A stretch of DNA of 12,303 nt. It comes from Paracoccaceae bacterium. Its GTDB lineage: Bacteria; Pseudomonadota; Alphaproteobacteria; Rhodobacterales; Rhodobacteraceae. The stretch lies in contig WFQA01000137.1 of assembly GCA_015487255.1 (NCBI GenBank), positions 1-12,303 on the forward strand, written 5' to 3'. Below are positions 1-6,802 of this stretch, in pieces (the stretch's first letter is position 1; every line of letters begins with the position of its first letter). Under the pieces are notes generated by a model. The model searched no databases. It saw only the letters and a list, made by a program, of their open reading frames with translations, and was not told the DNA's origin. The position numbers and the translations under genes were made by a program.

Positions 1-24
1 AGCGGCACCACCCGGGATGGGCTG

Positions 25-40
25 ATCACATGAATGTGAT
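25..40. promoter_or_regulatory. 16-bp palindrome, candidate operator
   Basis: ATCACAT and ATGTGAT form a perfect 7-bp inverted repeat around a 2-bp centre, about 115 bp upstream of the preferred start of the membrane-protein gene. A symmetric site of this size could bind a dimeric regulator. The half-sites face the opposite way from a CRP site (TGTGA-N6-TCACA), so it is not a standard CRP box. No clear -35/-10 pair was found between it and the gene. Confidence 0.3.
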
Positions 41-117
41 TTCATTATCCGGCTGGCTTGCCATTTTACGCGCGCGAAAGTTGCGTGAAAATAGCGGCAT
101 GGTAAGGTAATGCCAAG

Positions 118-143
118 TTTCTTAGTGAGGTTTCTTAGTGAGG
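118..143 (+). repeat. 13-bp perfect tandem duplication carrying the Shine-Dalgarno
   Basis: TTTCTTAGTGAGG occurs twice back to back, at 118-130 and 131-143. The second copy supplies the GAGGTGG ribosome-binding site that ends about 8 nt before ATG 155. Because 13 is not a multiple of three, the upstream ATG at 110 is in frame with the gene only because of the duplication, which argues for ATG 155 as the real start. Confidence 0.9.
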
Positions 144-154
144 TGGATACCGGC

Positions 155-1576
155 ATGAAAAACATTTGGCAGGCAATCGCGGCGACTTTCAGCGATAGAA
201 TTTACATTGTGCTGGCGGTGAGCTTTGCCGCCAATATGGCAGCACTTGATTATATCCTGCTCAGTCAATCCACCACGTTTCGCATCATGTCGCTGCAAAA
301 CACCGCGCTGTTCAACGGAGCGGCTTTGGGGATGAGCGTGCTGATTGCCATCCTGTTTGGCATCTCGGCGGCGATGCTGATCTATGTGTTTCGCCAGCGC
401 CATAACAACACGGTGGAATCCGCCCCAAGCACTTTTCTGGGCACGGCTTTTGCGGCGGTCGCCAGTGGCTGCCCGGTTTGCGGTGTGTGGCTGCTGCCGC
501 TGCTTGGCATTGCCGGCTCGTTGGCGGTATTCCCTTTTCAGGGGCTGGAGATCAAGGCCCTGGCCATTTTGCTGCTGCTGTTTTCGATCAGCCGCTCGGC
601 CAATGTCGTTTTGGGGATATGCACGCGGGAAAACCGCAAAAAACGCTGGATGGTTAATTTTACCGTGGTGGCGGTATCAATCGCGGCGCTGTTTCTGCTG
701 CCGTTTATCCCGCCGCAATATAAGGTAAAATTCCAGCTTAACGGGGTGAGTGCCCCAACGCTGGAGCAAATAGCCTTTGAGAAAAATATGGAAGGGCTGG
801 CCGAGCAGGTCAACCCGCAAGCCGGTTTTGTGCTGAATGCGAATTACGGCAATATGGGTTATAAACTGGTGGAAAACGGCGTGATCGATTTTGAGCTGTT
901 TAGCGAGATCTATCGGCGCTCCGGCCAGCCGCTGAGCGAGGATCAGCTAAAGGTTTTCAGCAAAGAGGGGTTGAACGAGCCGATTGTTATCAATGCTGAA
1001 AACGCCTATTTCCTGCTCAACCTGTTTTGGGCTTTTGGCCTGGCCAATGAAAACCCGATCCTCACCGAGGGGCAGATCACCCAATATGGCGCTGGCCGGA
1101 TTGGGGATTTCGCCTCGACCGGCGGCTGGACGATTGCGGCAAAGCCGCTGGAGGAAATTTATGCCAAGCTCTCCCTCGCCCCGCTAAACGAGGCGCAACA
1201 GGCGCGGCTGCAAAAGGTGGCCGAGAACACATATCGCCCGTGCTGCGGCAACTCCACCGCCTTTCCCGATTGCAACCACGGCATGGCCCTGCTTGGGGTG
1301 CTGGCCCTGCTGGCTGCCAGTGATGCCTCCGAGGATGAGCTGTTCGAGGCGGCCAAATATTTCAGCGCCTATTGGTTTCCCAGCCAGGCTTACGATGTTG
1401 CCACATTTTTCATGGCAACCGAAGGCACCGAATTTGCCGATATCGACCCGGCACTGTTTGTCAGCGAGCAGTTGTTTTCTGGCCGCGGCTGGAGCCAGGT
1501 GCGCGGATGGCTGGACCAAAACCTGGGTGATGCAGGCCAAAACGGTGGGCAAGGCGGGGGCGGTTGCGGAGTTTAG
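155..1576 (+). CDS. Five-helix membrane protein with Cys-motif periplasmic domain, function unknown
   Basis: The product is 473 aa from ATG 155, which has an AGGTGG Shine-Dalgarno 8 nt upstream; the longer ATG 110 form (488 aa) has no useful ribosome-binding site. I see five hydrophobic helices at about residues 16-36, 55-79, 95-126, 131-153 and 165-185. Basic loops after helices 2 (FRQRH) and 4 (TRENRKKR) suggest that the N-terminus is inside and the roughly 285-residue C-terminal part is periplasmic. Helix 3 holds CPVCG (Cys106, Cys109). The C-terminal domain holds FASTGGW near 320, then PCCG (Cys363, Cys364) and DCNHG (Cys373, His375), and ends in a Gly-rich tail with Cys471. The paired cysteines suggest a redox or metal role, which is inference. 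I do not recognise a characterised family; from memory, similar FASTGGW/PCC/DCNHG blocks occur in uncharacterised proteins of other bacteria and archaea. It stands alone, converging on sufS. Confidence 0.9.
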   Translation: MKNIWQAIAATFSDRIYIVLAVSFAANMAALDYILLSQSTTFRIMSLQNTALFNGAALGMSVLIAILFGISAAMLIYVFRQRHNNTVESAPSTFLGTAFAAVASGCPVCGVWLLPLLGIAGSLAVFPFQGLEIKALAILLLLFSISRSANVVLGICTRENRKKRWMVNFTVVAVSIAALFLLPFIPPQYKVKFQLNGVSAPTLEQIAFEKNMEGLAEQVNPQAGFVLNANYGNMGYKLVENGVIDFELFSEIYRRSGQPLSEDQLKVFSKEGLNEPIVINAENAYFLLNLFWAFGLANENPILTEGQITQYGAGRIGDFASTGGWTIAAKPLEEIYAKLSLAPLNEAQQARLQKVAENTYRPCCGNSTAFPDCNHGMALLGVLALLAASDASEDELFEAAKYFSAYWFPSQAYDVATFFMATEGTEFADIDPALFVSEQLFSGRGWSQVRGWLDQNLGDAGQNGGQGGGGCGV

Positions 1577-1636
1577 CCTTTTGCAAGAACCTACCGCCAT
1601 GTGTGTCCGCCGAGCGCAGCGAGGCCATAGCCCAAA

Positions 1637-1675
1637 CGTAAATCTTGTCTTTGCGTAGCAAAGGCAGGTTTTACG
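1637..1675. repeat. Long imperfect hairpin
   Basis: The 39 nt can fold into an almost fully paired stem of about 17 pairs, including two G-T pairs, with a single T-T mismatch and a 3-nt GTA loop. The outer arms are CGTAAA and TTTACG; the inner arms are CTTTGC and GCAAAG. It lies about 60 bp after the stop of the membrane-protein gene and lacks a following T tract on the plus strand. It is more likely part of the repeat element than a standard terminator. Confidence 0.6.
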
Positions 1676-1745
1676 GAGGGCACCAAGACTGGCTGCAAGC
1701 TGTCGGCAGTATGTTCAACGTCTCGGCATACAACCAAGCCGGGTT

Positions 1746-1795
1746 TGCTTTTGCCTCAAGGGGGCTAAAGCCCCCATCGGCAAAAGCACGTTTTT
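1746..1795 (+). terminator. Candidate intrinsic terminator
   Basis: GCTTTTGCC (1747-1755) pairs with GGCAAAAGC (1779-1787). Inside it, GGGGGC (1760-1765) pairs with GCCCCC (1770-1775) around a TAAA loop. Five T residues follow at 1791-1795. The GC-rich stem plus T run fits rho-independent termination on the plus strand, about 170 bp after the membrane-protein stop. The same stem could also stop sufS transcripts coming from the other side, but there the downstream T run is missing. Confidence 0.5.
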
Positions 1796-1811
1796 CAACA
1801 AGTTGAAAAAC
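1790..1811. terminator. Perfect 10-bp hairpin, possible bidirectional terminator
   Basis: GTTTTTCAAC and GTTGAAAAAC pair perfectly around a 2-nt AA loop. It lies directly beside the GC-rich hairpin, 55 bp after the sufS stop on the minus strand. AT-rich stems of this kind can help termination in both directions, but the stem is GC-poor, so the role is uncertain. Confidence 0.35.
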
Positions 1812-1865
1812 CGGTCTGGCGACGCCGGTAGCCTCGCTACGCTCGGCGGTCAAAACGAGAAATTT

Positions 1866-3086
1866 TTAGCCAAGCAGCTCATGGCACAGCTCCAGCGCAT
1901 CCACCAGCTTGTCTACCTCTTCGGTAGTATTATAAAGCCCAAAGCTGGCGCGGCAGGTGGCCGTTACGCCGAGATGCTGCATCAGCGGCTGAGCGCAGTG
2001 GTGGCCTGCGCGCACAGCAATGCCGCGCTGATCCACAATGGTGGAAATATCGTGCGGATGGGCACCACCAGCCATGGTAAAACTGAAAATCGCGCCTTTG
2101 CCCGGTGCATTGCCCTGAATATTCAGCCAGTTCAGCCCGGCCAGCCGGCTTTGGGCATAATCGCGCAGGCTGGCCTCATGGGCGGCGATATTCTCCATGC
2201 CCAGATCCATCATATAATCCAGAGCCGCCCCCAGCCCGATCATCTGCACAATCCCCGGTGTGCCGGCCTCAAACCGGTGTGGCGGCACGTTGTAGCTCAC
2301 CCTGTCACGGGTTACCTCGGCTATCATATCGCCGCCCCCCATGAAGGGGCGCATCTCCTCCATACGCGCACGGCGCATGAATATCGCCCCCGAAGCCGTT
2401 GGCCCGTAAAGCTTATGCCCGGTAATGGCATAGAAATCACAGCCGATATCCGCAACATCGACCGGCATATGCACCGCCGCCTGTGAGCCGTCAATACAGG
2501 TGACAACCCCCCGCGCCCGCGCCGCCTGGCAAATGGTTTTCACATCCACCACCGTGCCCAGCACGTTGGACATATGGGTGAGCGCAATCAGCCTGGTCTT
2601 ATCGGAAATGGCATCGATCACCCTTTCCGCATCAAGCGAGCCATCTGCCGCCGGCTCAACCCATTTCAGCACAACCCCCATACGCTCGCGCAAAAAATGC
2701 CACGGCACAATATTGGCGTGATGTTCCATCACCGAAAGCAATATTTCATCCCCCGCCTTCAGGTTTGCCACCCCCCAGCCATAGGAAACCAGATTGAGCG
2801 CCTCGGTGGCACCACTGGTGAAAATGATCTCTTCCTCGCAGGGCGCATTCAGAAAACTTCGCAGCTTGCCGCGCACCGCCTCGTATTTATCCGTCGCCAG
2901 ATTGGATAGAAAATGCAGCCCGCGATGCACATTGGCATAATCTTCCGCATAGCCATTGGTAATCGCATCTATCACCACCTGCGGCTTTTGCGCCGAGGCC
3001 CCGTTATCCAGATAGATCAGTGGTTTGCCGTGCACCTTGCGCGACAGTATCGGGAAATCCTTGCGGATTTCGGTAACGTCAAACAT
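1866..3086 (-). CDS. sufS: SufS, group II cysteine desulfurase
   Basis: This PLP enzyme removes sulfur from L-cysteine, giving alanine and a protein persulfide that feeds SufBCD, in other systems usually through SufE or SufU. At 406 aa it matches the usual SufS length. Visible landmarks are LDNGASAQKP (26-35), His123, Asp199, the PLP lysine Lys225 in GHKLYGP, RFEAGTP (271-277), the catalytic Cys364 in RAGHHCAQP, and Arg379. The RAGHHC context marks the SufS (group II) type rather than IscS. ATG 3086 is preceded by AAAGG eight nt upstream. It is the last suf gene in the window, 112 bp downstream of the second YIP1-like gene, with a hairpin in that gap. It converges on the membrane-protein gene. 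No sufE, sufT or sufA follows it. Confidence 0.97.
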   Translation of the reverse strand: MFDVTEIRKDFPILSRKVHGKPLIYLDNGASAQKPQVVIDAITNGYAEDYANVHRGLHFLSNLATDKYEAVRGKLRSFLNAPCEEEIIFTSGATEALNLVSYGWGVANLKAGDEILLSVMEHHANIVPWHFLRERMGVVLKWVEPAADGSLDAERVIDAISDKTRLIALTHMSNVLGTVVDVKTICQAARARGVVTCIDGSQAAVHMPVDVADIGCDFYAITGHKLYGPTASGAIFMRRARMEEMRPFMGGGDMIAEVTRDRVSYNVPPHRFEAGTPGIVQMIGLGAALDYMMDLGMENIAAHEASLRDYAQSRLAGLNWLNIQGNAPGKGAIFSFTMAGGAHPHDISTIVDQRGIAVRAGHHCAQPLMQHLGVTATCRASFGLYNTTEEVDKLVDALELCHELLG

Positions 3087-3132
3087 GTTTATGGCCTTTA
3101 TCGTGTTTGCCGGTTCACATCAAACCAAACGC

Positions 3133-3177
3133 ATCATAATCCACGTTTGAGCAAAGCGAAAGGCAGTGAATTATGAT
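3133..3177 (-). repeat. Imperfect hairpin between YIP1-B and sufS
   Basis: ATCATAAT (3133-3140) and ATTATGAT (3170-3177) are perfect inverted repeats. They extend inward with a CAC/GTG match after one mismatch, leaving a loop of about 20 nt. Read on the minus strand, the hairpin lies in the only sizeable gap near the end of the suf operon. There is no strong T tract after it in that direction, so it may be an RNA-processing or stability element or a repeat copy rather than a full terminator. The loop contains CTGCCTTT, as does the hairpin at 1637-1675. Confidence 0.4.
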
Positions 3178-3198
3178 TTTATCTGAGCTGTGGGCGCT

Positions 3199-3894
3199 TT
3201 AGATAATCCCGTTGGCTCGCATATAAAGGGCCACAAACCACAAAACCATGGCCGTAAAGGTCAGCCCGGCAAAAACCGGGAAGGTTTGTTTGGTGTTATG
3301 CGCCTCGGCCACGCCGGCAGAAGTAAAATATACAAACGGGATCAGGCTGAGCCAGTAAGGCGCTTGCGAGATGAATTCATCCTGCAGGATCGGAAACGAG
3401 GTCTCAAGACTGGCGAACAGAACCGTGACCAAAGCAAATAGCAACCCAAACGGCGCAGCAACAAAACTGCCCCAAAATACCCCGGCCCGGGTGGCATGAT
3501 AGCTGCCAGTGCCACCAAAAACCTTCATCACCAGCCCGAGTATCATTGAAAATACGTAAATGACCGCGGTGCGTGCAACCAGCGCCACAATCAGCCAGAT
3601 ACCAATCTCGGCGGGCAGCAAATCACGCGCGCCAAGCGTGGGGGCAACCACCGCCTTGAGCGACCAAGACAGAAAAAACACCATATCCGACAGCAGGATA
3701 TAAAACAGCAACCGCCCCTCGGAGGGGTTTTCGTCAATCAAACGCCGGGTCGAGGCGCGCATGTCTTTCCATGCGTCAATGACCCGCATGGCAAGCCCGC
3801 TATGCTCGGTATGATAGGTGCCGATCGTGGTGGAAAACACCTCGTCACGCAAGGAATTTGCACCCGTTTCGCTGCTCTCGCCCGACACACTCAT
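3199..3894 (-). CDS. YIP1-like membrane protein B in the suf operon
   Basis: The product is 231 aa from ATG 3894, which has CAGGTGG five nt upstream. An upstream GTG at 3903 would add three residues, but the N-terminus MSVSGE then no longer lines up with its neighbour, so ATG is preferred. After a polar N-terminal region of about 60 residues there are five hydrophobic helices, at about 62-79, 95-123, 135-163, 178-197 and 204-225. The motif VFGGTGSYHATRAGVFW matches MFGGKGNGRHARLALFW of the preceding gene, and PSEGRLLFYIL matches PGEERLLIYLM, so the two are paralogs. The layout resembles the Yip1 membrane-protein family, and Rhodobacterales suf operons are known to carry such a gene. A role in Fe-S assembly is not shown. 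It starts 14 nt after the stop of YIP1-A. Confidence 0.85.
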   Translation of the reverse strand: MSVSGESSETGANSLRDEVFSTTIGTYHTEHSGLAMRVIDAWKDMRASTRRLIDENPSEGRLLFYILLSDMVFFLSWSLKAVVAPTLGARDLLPAEIGIWLIVALVARTAVIYVFSMILGLVMKVFGGTGSYHATRAGVFWGSFVAAPFGLLFALVTVLFASLETSFPILQDEFISQAPYWLSLIPFVYFTSAGVAEAHNTKQTFPVFAGLTFTAMVLWFVALYMRANGII

Positions 3895-3908
3895 ATCAAC
3901 CACCTGCG

Positions 3909-4478
3909 TTAATTCATAGTTAACAACCTGATCATAACTATTAACGTGAAAGGAGTCAAAATTATGGCAGCAATGGTGAAATATGGTGCTTTAAAGCCCT
4001 CGGCCACGCTCAAAAAGCTGCCCCACACATAGGCAAAGAACAGGCCCAATGCGATTGGCAAGGCCAGAGAGAGCCAGTCAACCGGGACCGCCATCTGCAC
4101 AATGGCAGAAACCAGCGCCAAAGGGGCAATGACCAGTTGCGCCCAAAACAGCGCCAGCCGGGCATGCCGCCCGTTGCCCTTGCCACCAAACATTCTGGCC
4201 ACCAGCCGCGAGATACCGGCAAGAAGATAAAACATGATAGGCGCAAAAAAGAACCAGGCCACCAGATTGGCGGTAAAAAACGCCAGGCTGGAGACCTCCG
4301 CCGAGGCCTGGGCCGCCGACATTGCCAACAGGTCCGGGGTGCGGGCGATGAAAAACAAAAATATCGCCAGCATCAGATAGATCAGCAGCCGCTCTTCGCC
4401 CGGAGCGGCGTCAATCTGGCGCTGCATCGATGGCTTGAAACCACGATAGGCGCGGATGATTTCCCCCGAGACACTCAT
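3909..4478 (-). CDS. YIP1-like membrane protein A in the suf operon
   Basis: This is a 189-aa integral membrane protein with five predicted helices, at about residues 31-48, 66-93, 107-131, 135-155 and 167-186. A short amphipathic N-terminus (MSVSGEIIRAYRG) precedes them. The conserved block MFGGKG...RHARLALFWAQLVIAPL around 96-120 links it to the following gene and fits Yip1-type proteins. Its ATG overlaps the sufD stop as ATGA (4475-4478), so translation is probably coupled to sufD. It is shorter than its paralog, lacking that protein's extra stretch of about 35 residues near the N-terminus. The function is unknown; the tight coupling suggests it is made with the SufBCD complex, perhaps at the inner membrane, which is inference. 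Confidence 0.85.
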   Translation of the reverse strand: MSVSGEIIRAYRGFKPSMQRQIDAAPGEERLLIYLMLAIFLFFIARTPDLLAMSAAQASAEVSSLAFFTANLVAWFFFAPIMFYLLAGISRLVARMFGGKGNGRHARLALFWAQLVIAPLALVSAIVQMAVPVDWLSLALPIALGLFFAYVWGSFLSVAEGFKAPYFTIAAIILTPFTLIVMIRLLTMN

Positions 4479-5761
4479 GCGCTGTGCCGCTCGGCCCAGC
4501 CGATAAGGCGCGAACGGATATCATCGGCCATGGCCTGGTTTTCGATCTCCTGAATAGCTTCATCCAGAAAGGCAATGATCATCATGTTTTGCGCCTCACT
4601 GCGCGGCACCCCGCGTGACATCAGATAAAACAGCGCGTTTTCATCCACCGCGCCACAGGTCGAGCCATGGGAGCAGGCAACATCATCAGCATAGATTTCC
4701 AGCTCCGGCTTGGCCAGAAAGTTACTGTCATCATCCATGAGCAGCGCTTGGGATATTTGATAACCATCGGTTTTCTGCGCATCGGGCTGCACGAGAATTT
4801 TGCCCTGAAACACCCCGGTCGCTCCGTTTTTCAACACCTTCTTAAACACCTGCCGGCTTTCGCAGCCCTGGGCATCATGGGTGATGAAAATCGTATCATC
4901 ATGCAAAAAATCGCCATCGCCAAGGCTGGCCCCGGCCACGCTGGCCTTGGTGTTGTCGCCGTTGATATCAATCACCACCTCGTTGCGGGTCAATGCGCCG
5001 TTCACCGTAAGGGTGAAGGATTTGAAGTGGCTTTCCGCGCCGAGCCGGGCAAAAATATGGGTATTGGCCAGGCGGGCATGGTCGCGCCCCTGCGCGCGCA
5101 GATGGTGAAAGCTGCCACCCTCGGCCACGTCCACCTCCATGCAGGTATTGAGCCGCGCCGCCCCAGCCCCGTTTTCCAGAATCGTCAGCTCCGCCCCGGC
5201 CTCCACCCTGATCACATGGTGGATCAGCACATCACTTCGCAGCTCAGAGCGGCAATAGCGTAGCGCCACGGGTCTGGAGACCTTGCCCGTGGCCCTGATC
5301 ACCACCCCCTGCCCGGCCAAAGCGGTATTGAGCGCGGCAAAAGGGCGCGGCACCGGGTGCTGCCCCTTGGCCTCAAGCACACCAAATAATTCGCCGGCCC
5401 AGTGGATGTCCATATCGAGCGCCTCATCCAGCAGCGAAACCTCAAGCCCTTCACCGCTCAAGTCATCAGATAGATCAGGCTGGTAGACCCCATCGACAAA
5501 GGTGATCAGCAGCTTGTCAAAACCGTCAAAAACCGGCGCTTCGTCAAGCTGTAAAATCTCCGCTTCGGGGGCCTCGGGGGCGTTGAGCACGGCGGGGTTG
5601 GTATAGCGCCAATATTCATCCCGCCGCCCCGCTGCCCCAAGCGCCAACATCCGCGCCCGCGCCGCGCGCCGTGCATTTTCAGCCCAGTCAGAGGCCGGAC
5701 GCGGCGCGCCATGCCGTGTCAACAGGGCCTCCGTTGCGTTTTCGTGCTGCAACTCCCCCAT
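4475..5761 (-). CDS. sufD: SufD, Fe-S cluster assembly scaffold component
   Basis: SufD pairs with SufB and SufC in the cytosolic SufBC2D complex, which builds Fe-S clusters; SufD is linked to iron acquisition and cluster formation at the SufB-SufD interface. At 428 aa it has the usual SufD size. The C-terminal signature is clear: ADDVACSHGSTCGAVDENAL, then FYLMSRGVP. His365 in CSHGST should correspond to the conserved functional histidine of E. coli SufD. The middle (about 150-360) is the beta-helix core; the N- and C-terminal parts are helical. Its ATG overlaps the sufC stop in TGATG, with GGTGG just upstream, and its own stop overlaps the next start by ATGA. The strong coupling fits stoichiometric production with SufC. 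Nothing is missing or broken. Confidence 0.96.
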   Translation of the reverse strand: MGELQHENATEALLTRHGAPRPASDWAENARRAARARMLALGAAGRRDEYWRYTNPAVLNAPEAPEAEILQLDEAPVFDGFDKLLITFVDGVYQPDLSDDLSGEGLEVSLLDEALDMDIHWAGELFGVLEAKGQHPVPRPFAALNTALAGQGVVIRATGKVSRPVALRYCRSELRSDVLIHHVIRVEAGAELTILENGAGAARLNTCMEVDVAEGGSFHHLRAQGRDHARLANTHIFARLGAESHFKSFTLTVNGALTRNEVVIDINGDNTKASVAGASLGDGDFLHDDTIFITHDAQGCESRQVFKKVLKNGATGVFQGKILVQPDAQKTDGYQISQALLMDDDSNFLAKPELEIYADDVACSHGSTCGAVDENALFYLMSRGVPRSEAQNMMIIAFLDEAIQEIENQAMADDIRSRLIGWAERHSA

Positions 5762-6516
5762 CAGGCCACCTCGCCCAACAGCCCGGCATAGCCGTGGTTT
5801 TCCACCTCCAGCGCCAGCTCCGGCCCGCCGGATTTGATGATTTTCCCGTCCGCCATAATATGCACCACATCGGGTTTGATATGGTCGAGCAGGCGTTGAT
5901 AATGGGTGATGACCAAAAATGACCGTTTGCCATCGCGCAACACATTCACCCCTTCGGCCACCAGCTTCATCGCATCCACGTCCAGCCCGCTATCTGTCTC
6001 GTCCAGAATGCACATTTTTGGCTCCAGCATCGCCATCTGCAATATCTCGTTGCGCTTCTTCTCCCCGCCGGAAAACCCTACATTCACCGGCCGTTTCAGC
6101 ATATCCGCATCTATCTTCAGCGATTTGGCCTTTTCCCGCACCAGCTTGAGGAATTGCGCCGCGTTCAGCTCCTCCTCGCCGCGCGCCTTGCGTTGCGAAT
6201 TTACCGCTGTGCGCAGAAACGTCATGTTGCCCACCCCCGGAATTTCAACCGGGTATTGAAACGCCAAAAACAGCCCCGCCGCCGCGCGCTCATCCGGCTC
6301 CATCTCCAGCAGGTCAACGCCATCGAGCAGCACTTCGCCCTCGTCCACCACATAGCCGCCCTTGCCGGACACAACATAAGACATGGTCGATTTACCCGAG
6401 CCATTCGGCCCCATGATCGCATGCACTTCGCCTGCACCGACCTTCAGATCAAGCCCCTTCAGGATTTGCTTATCTTCGTCCTCCAGCGAGGCTTTCAGGT
6501 TTTTGATTTCAAACAT
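5761..6516 (-). CDS. sufC: SufC, ABC-type ATPase of the SUF complex
   Basis: SufC is the soluble ATPase whose ATP-driven dimerisation reshapes SufB-SufD during cluster assembly. It is 251 aa long, normal for the family. The nucleotide-binding parts are in order: Walker A GPNGSGKST (36-44), Q-loop Gln87 in AFQYP, signature FSGGEKKRNE (148-157), Walker B CILDETD (169-175) and the switch histidine His205 in ITHYQ. The SGGEKKRNE form and the DETDSGLD segment are typical of SufC rather than of transporter ATPases. ATG 6516 has GGAG seven nt upstream. The stop overlaps the sufD start by one base. Unlike the rest of the operon, about 350 bp lie between sufB and sufC, and that gap may hold a small gene. 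Confidence 0.98.
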   Translation of the reverse strand: MFEIKNLKASLEDEDKQILKGLDLKVGAGEVHAIMGPNGSGKSTMSYVVSGKGGYVVDEGEVLLDGVDLLEMEPDERAAAGLFLAFQYPVEIPGVGNMTFLRTAVNSQRKARGEEELNAAQFLKLVREKAKSLKIDADMLKRPVNVGFSGGEKKRNEILQMAMLEPKMCILDETDSGLDVDAMKLVAEGVNVLRDGKRSFLVITHYQRLLDHIKPDVVHIMADGKIIKSGGPELALEVENHGYAGLLGEVA

Positions 6517-6598
6517 TTTCTACTCCGTATACCGGTGCTTCCGGATTTTTAACTACAGATTGCCTTATGCAATTCGGCATCTGCTATGCTTAATTTAG

Positions 6599-6620
6599 GG
6601 CCTGCTACTTAAAACAGGCC
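6599..6620. repeat. Small hairpin at the end of the sufB-sufC intergenic ORF
   Basis: GGCCTG (6599-6604) and CAGGCC (6615-6620) are a perfect 6-bp inverted repeat with a 10-nt loop. On the minus strand the loop contains the TAG stop of the 65-codon ORF. No T tract follows, so it is not a convincing terminator. It could tune read-through or mRNA decay between sufB and sufC. Confidence 0.35.
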
Positions 6621-6802
6621 GCGCTTGGTCTGCTGGTTTGGCTACATGTTTCGCTAAATTCAGCCATTGGTGCTGCAATTATCCGTGGTGATACGGTTAA
6701 GGTTCCCGTCATCTCGCTGTTAAACGGGTCCTGAACCGAGCGGATGATGAACATGGTGGCAACCACCAATAGGATGAAAATTTTTGAAACCCTTGCCAGC
6801 AT
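6605..6802 (-). CDS. Possible 65-aa single-helix membrane peptide between sufB and sufC
   Basis: From ATG 6802 the frame encodes 65 residues. It begins with MLARVSK, followed by a hydrophobic stretch at about residues 8-20, then a polar tail with two cysteines (53 and 63). The helix resembles a signal anchor, so the tail would face the periplasm. CAGGGA lies about 10 nt upstream, a modest ribosome-binding site. The frame stays open further upstream into sufB, but that part (many Arg, Trp and Cys) looks like a shadow of sufB. Codon choice includes CTA, TTA and ATA, unlike its neighbours, which weakens the case. Rhodobacterales suf operons often carry a small hypothetical gene at this place, as far as I recall, which supports it. 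No function can be assigned. Confidence 0.4.
   Translation of the reverse strand: MLARVSKIFILLVVATMFIIRSVQDPFNSEMTGTLTVSPRIIAAPMAEFSETCSQTSRPSAACFK

Larger units (their letters stand above)
1607..1849. repeat. Hairpin-rich element bounded by 19-bp imperfect inverted repeats
   Basis: This 243-bp stretch fills most of the 289-bp gap between two convergent genes. Its ends, CCGCCGAGCGCAGCGAGGC (1607-1625) and GCCTCGCTACGCTCGGCGG (1831-1849), are inverted repeats with one mismatch. Three hairpins lie inside, at 1637-1675, 1746-1788 and 1790-1811. There is no convincing coding frame and no obvious target-site duplication. The architecture fits a non-autonomous repeat (MITE- or REP-like cluster); copy number in the genome is unknown. 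Confidence 0.5.

Noticed and set aside
1..33. A plus-strand open frame from the first base to TGA 31-33, possibly the tail of an upstream gene
   Set aside because: Ten codons are too few to recognise a product or to tell a real gene end from chance.
110..154. ATG 110 as start of the membrane-protein gene
   Set aside because: It lacks a spaced ribosome-binding site and is in frame only because of the 13-bp duplication; ATG 155 has AGGTGG at good spacing.
1671..1853. 60-codon minus-strand frame through the repeat element
   Set aside because: It lies across hairpins and one terminal inverted repeat, with no ribosome-binding site; it is a chance frame.
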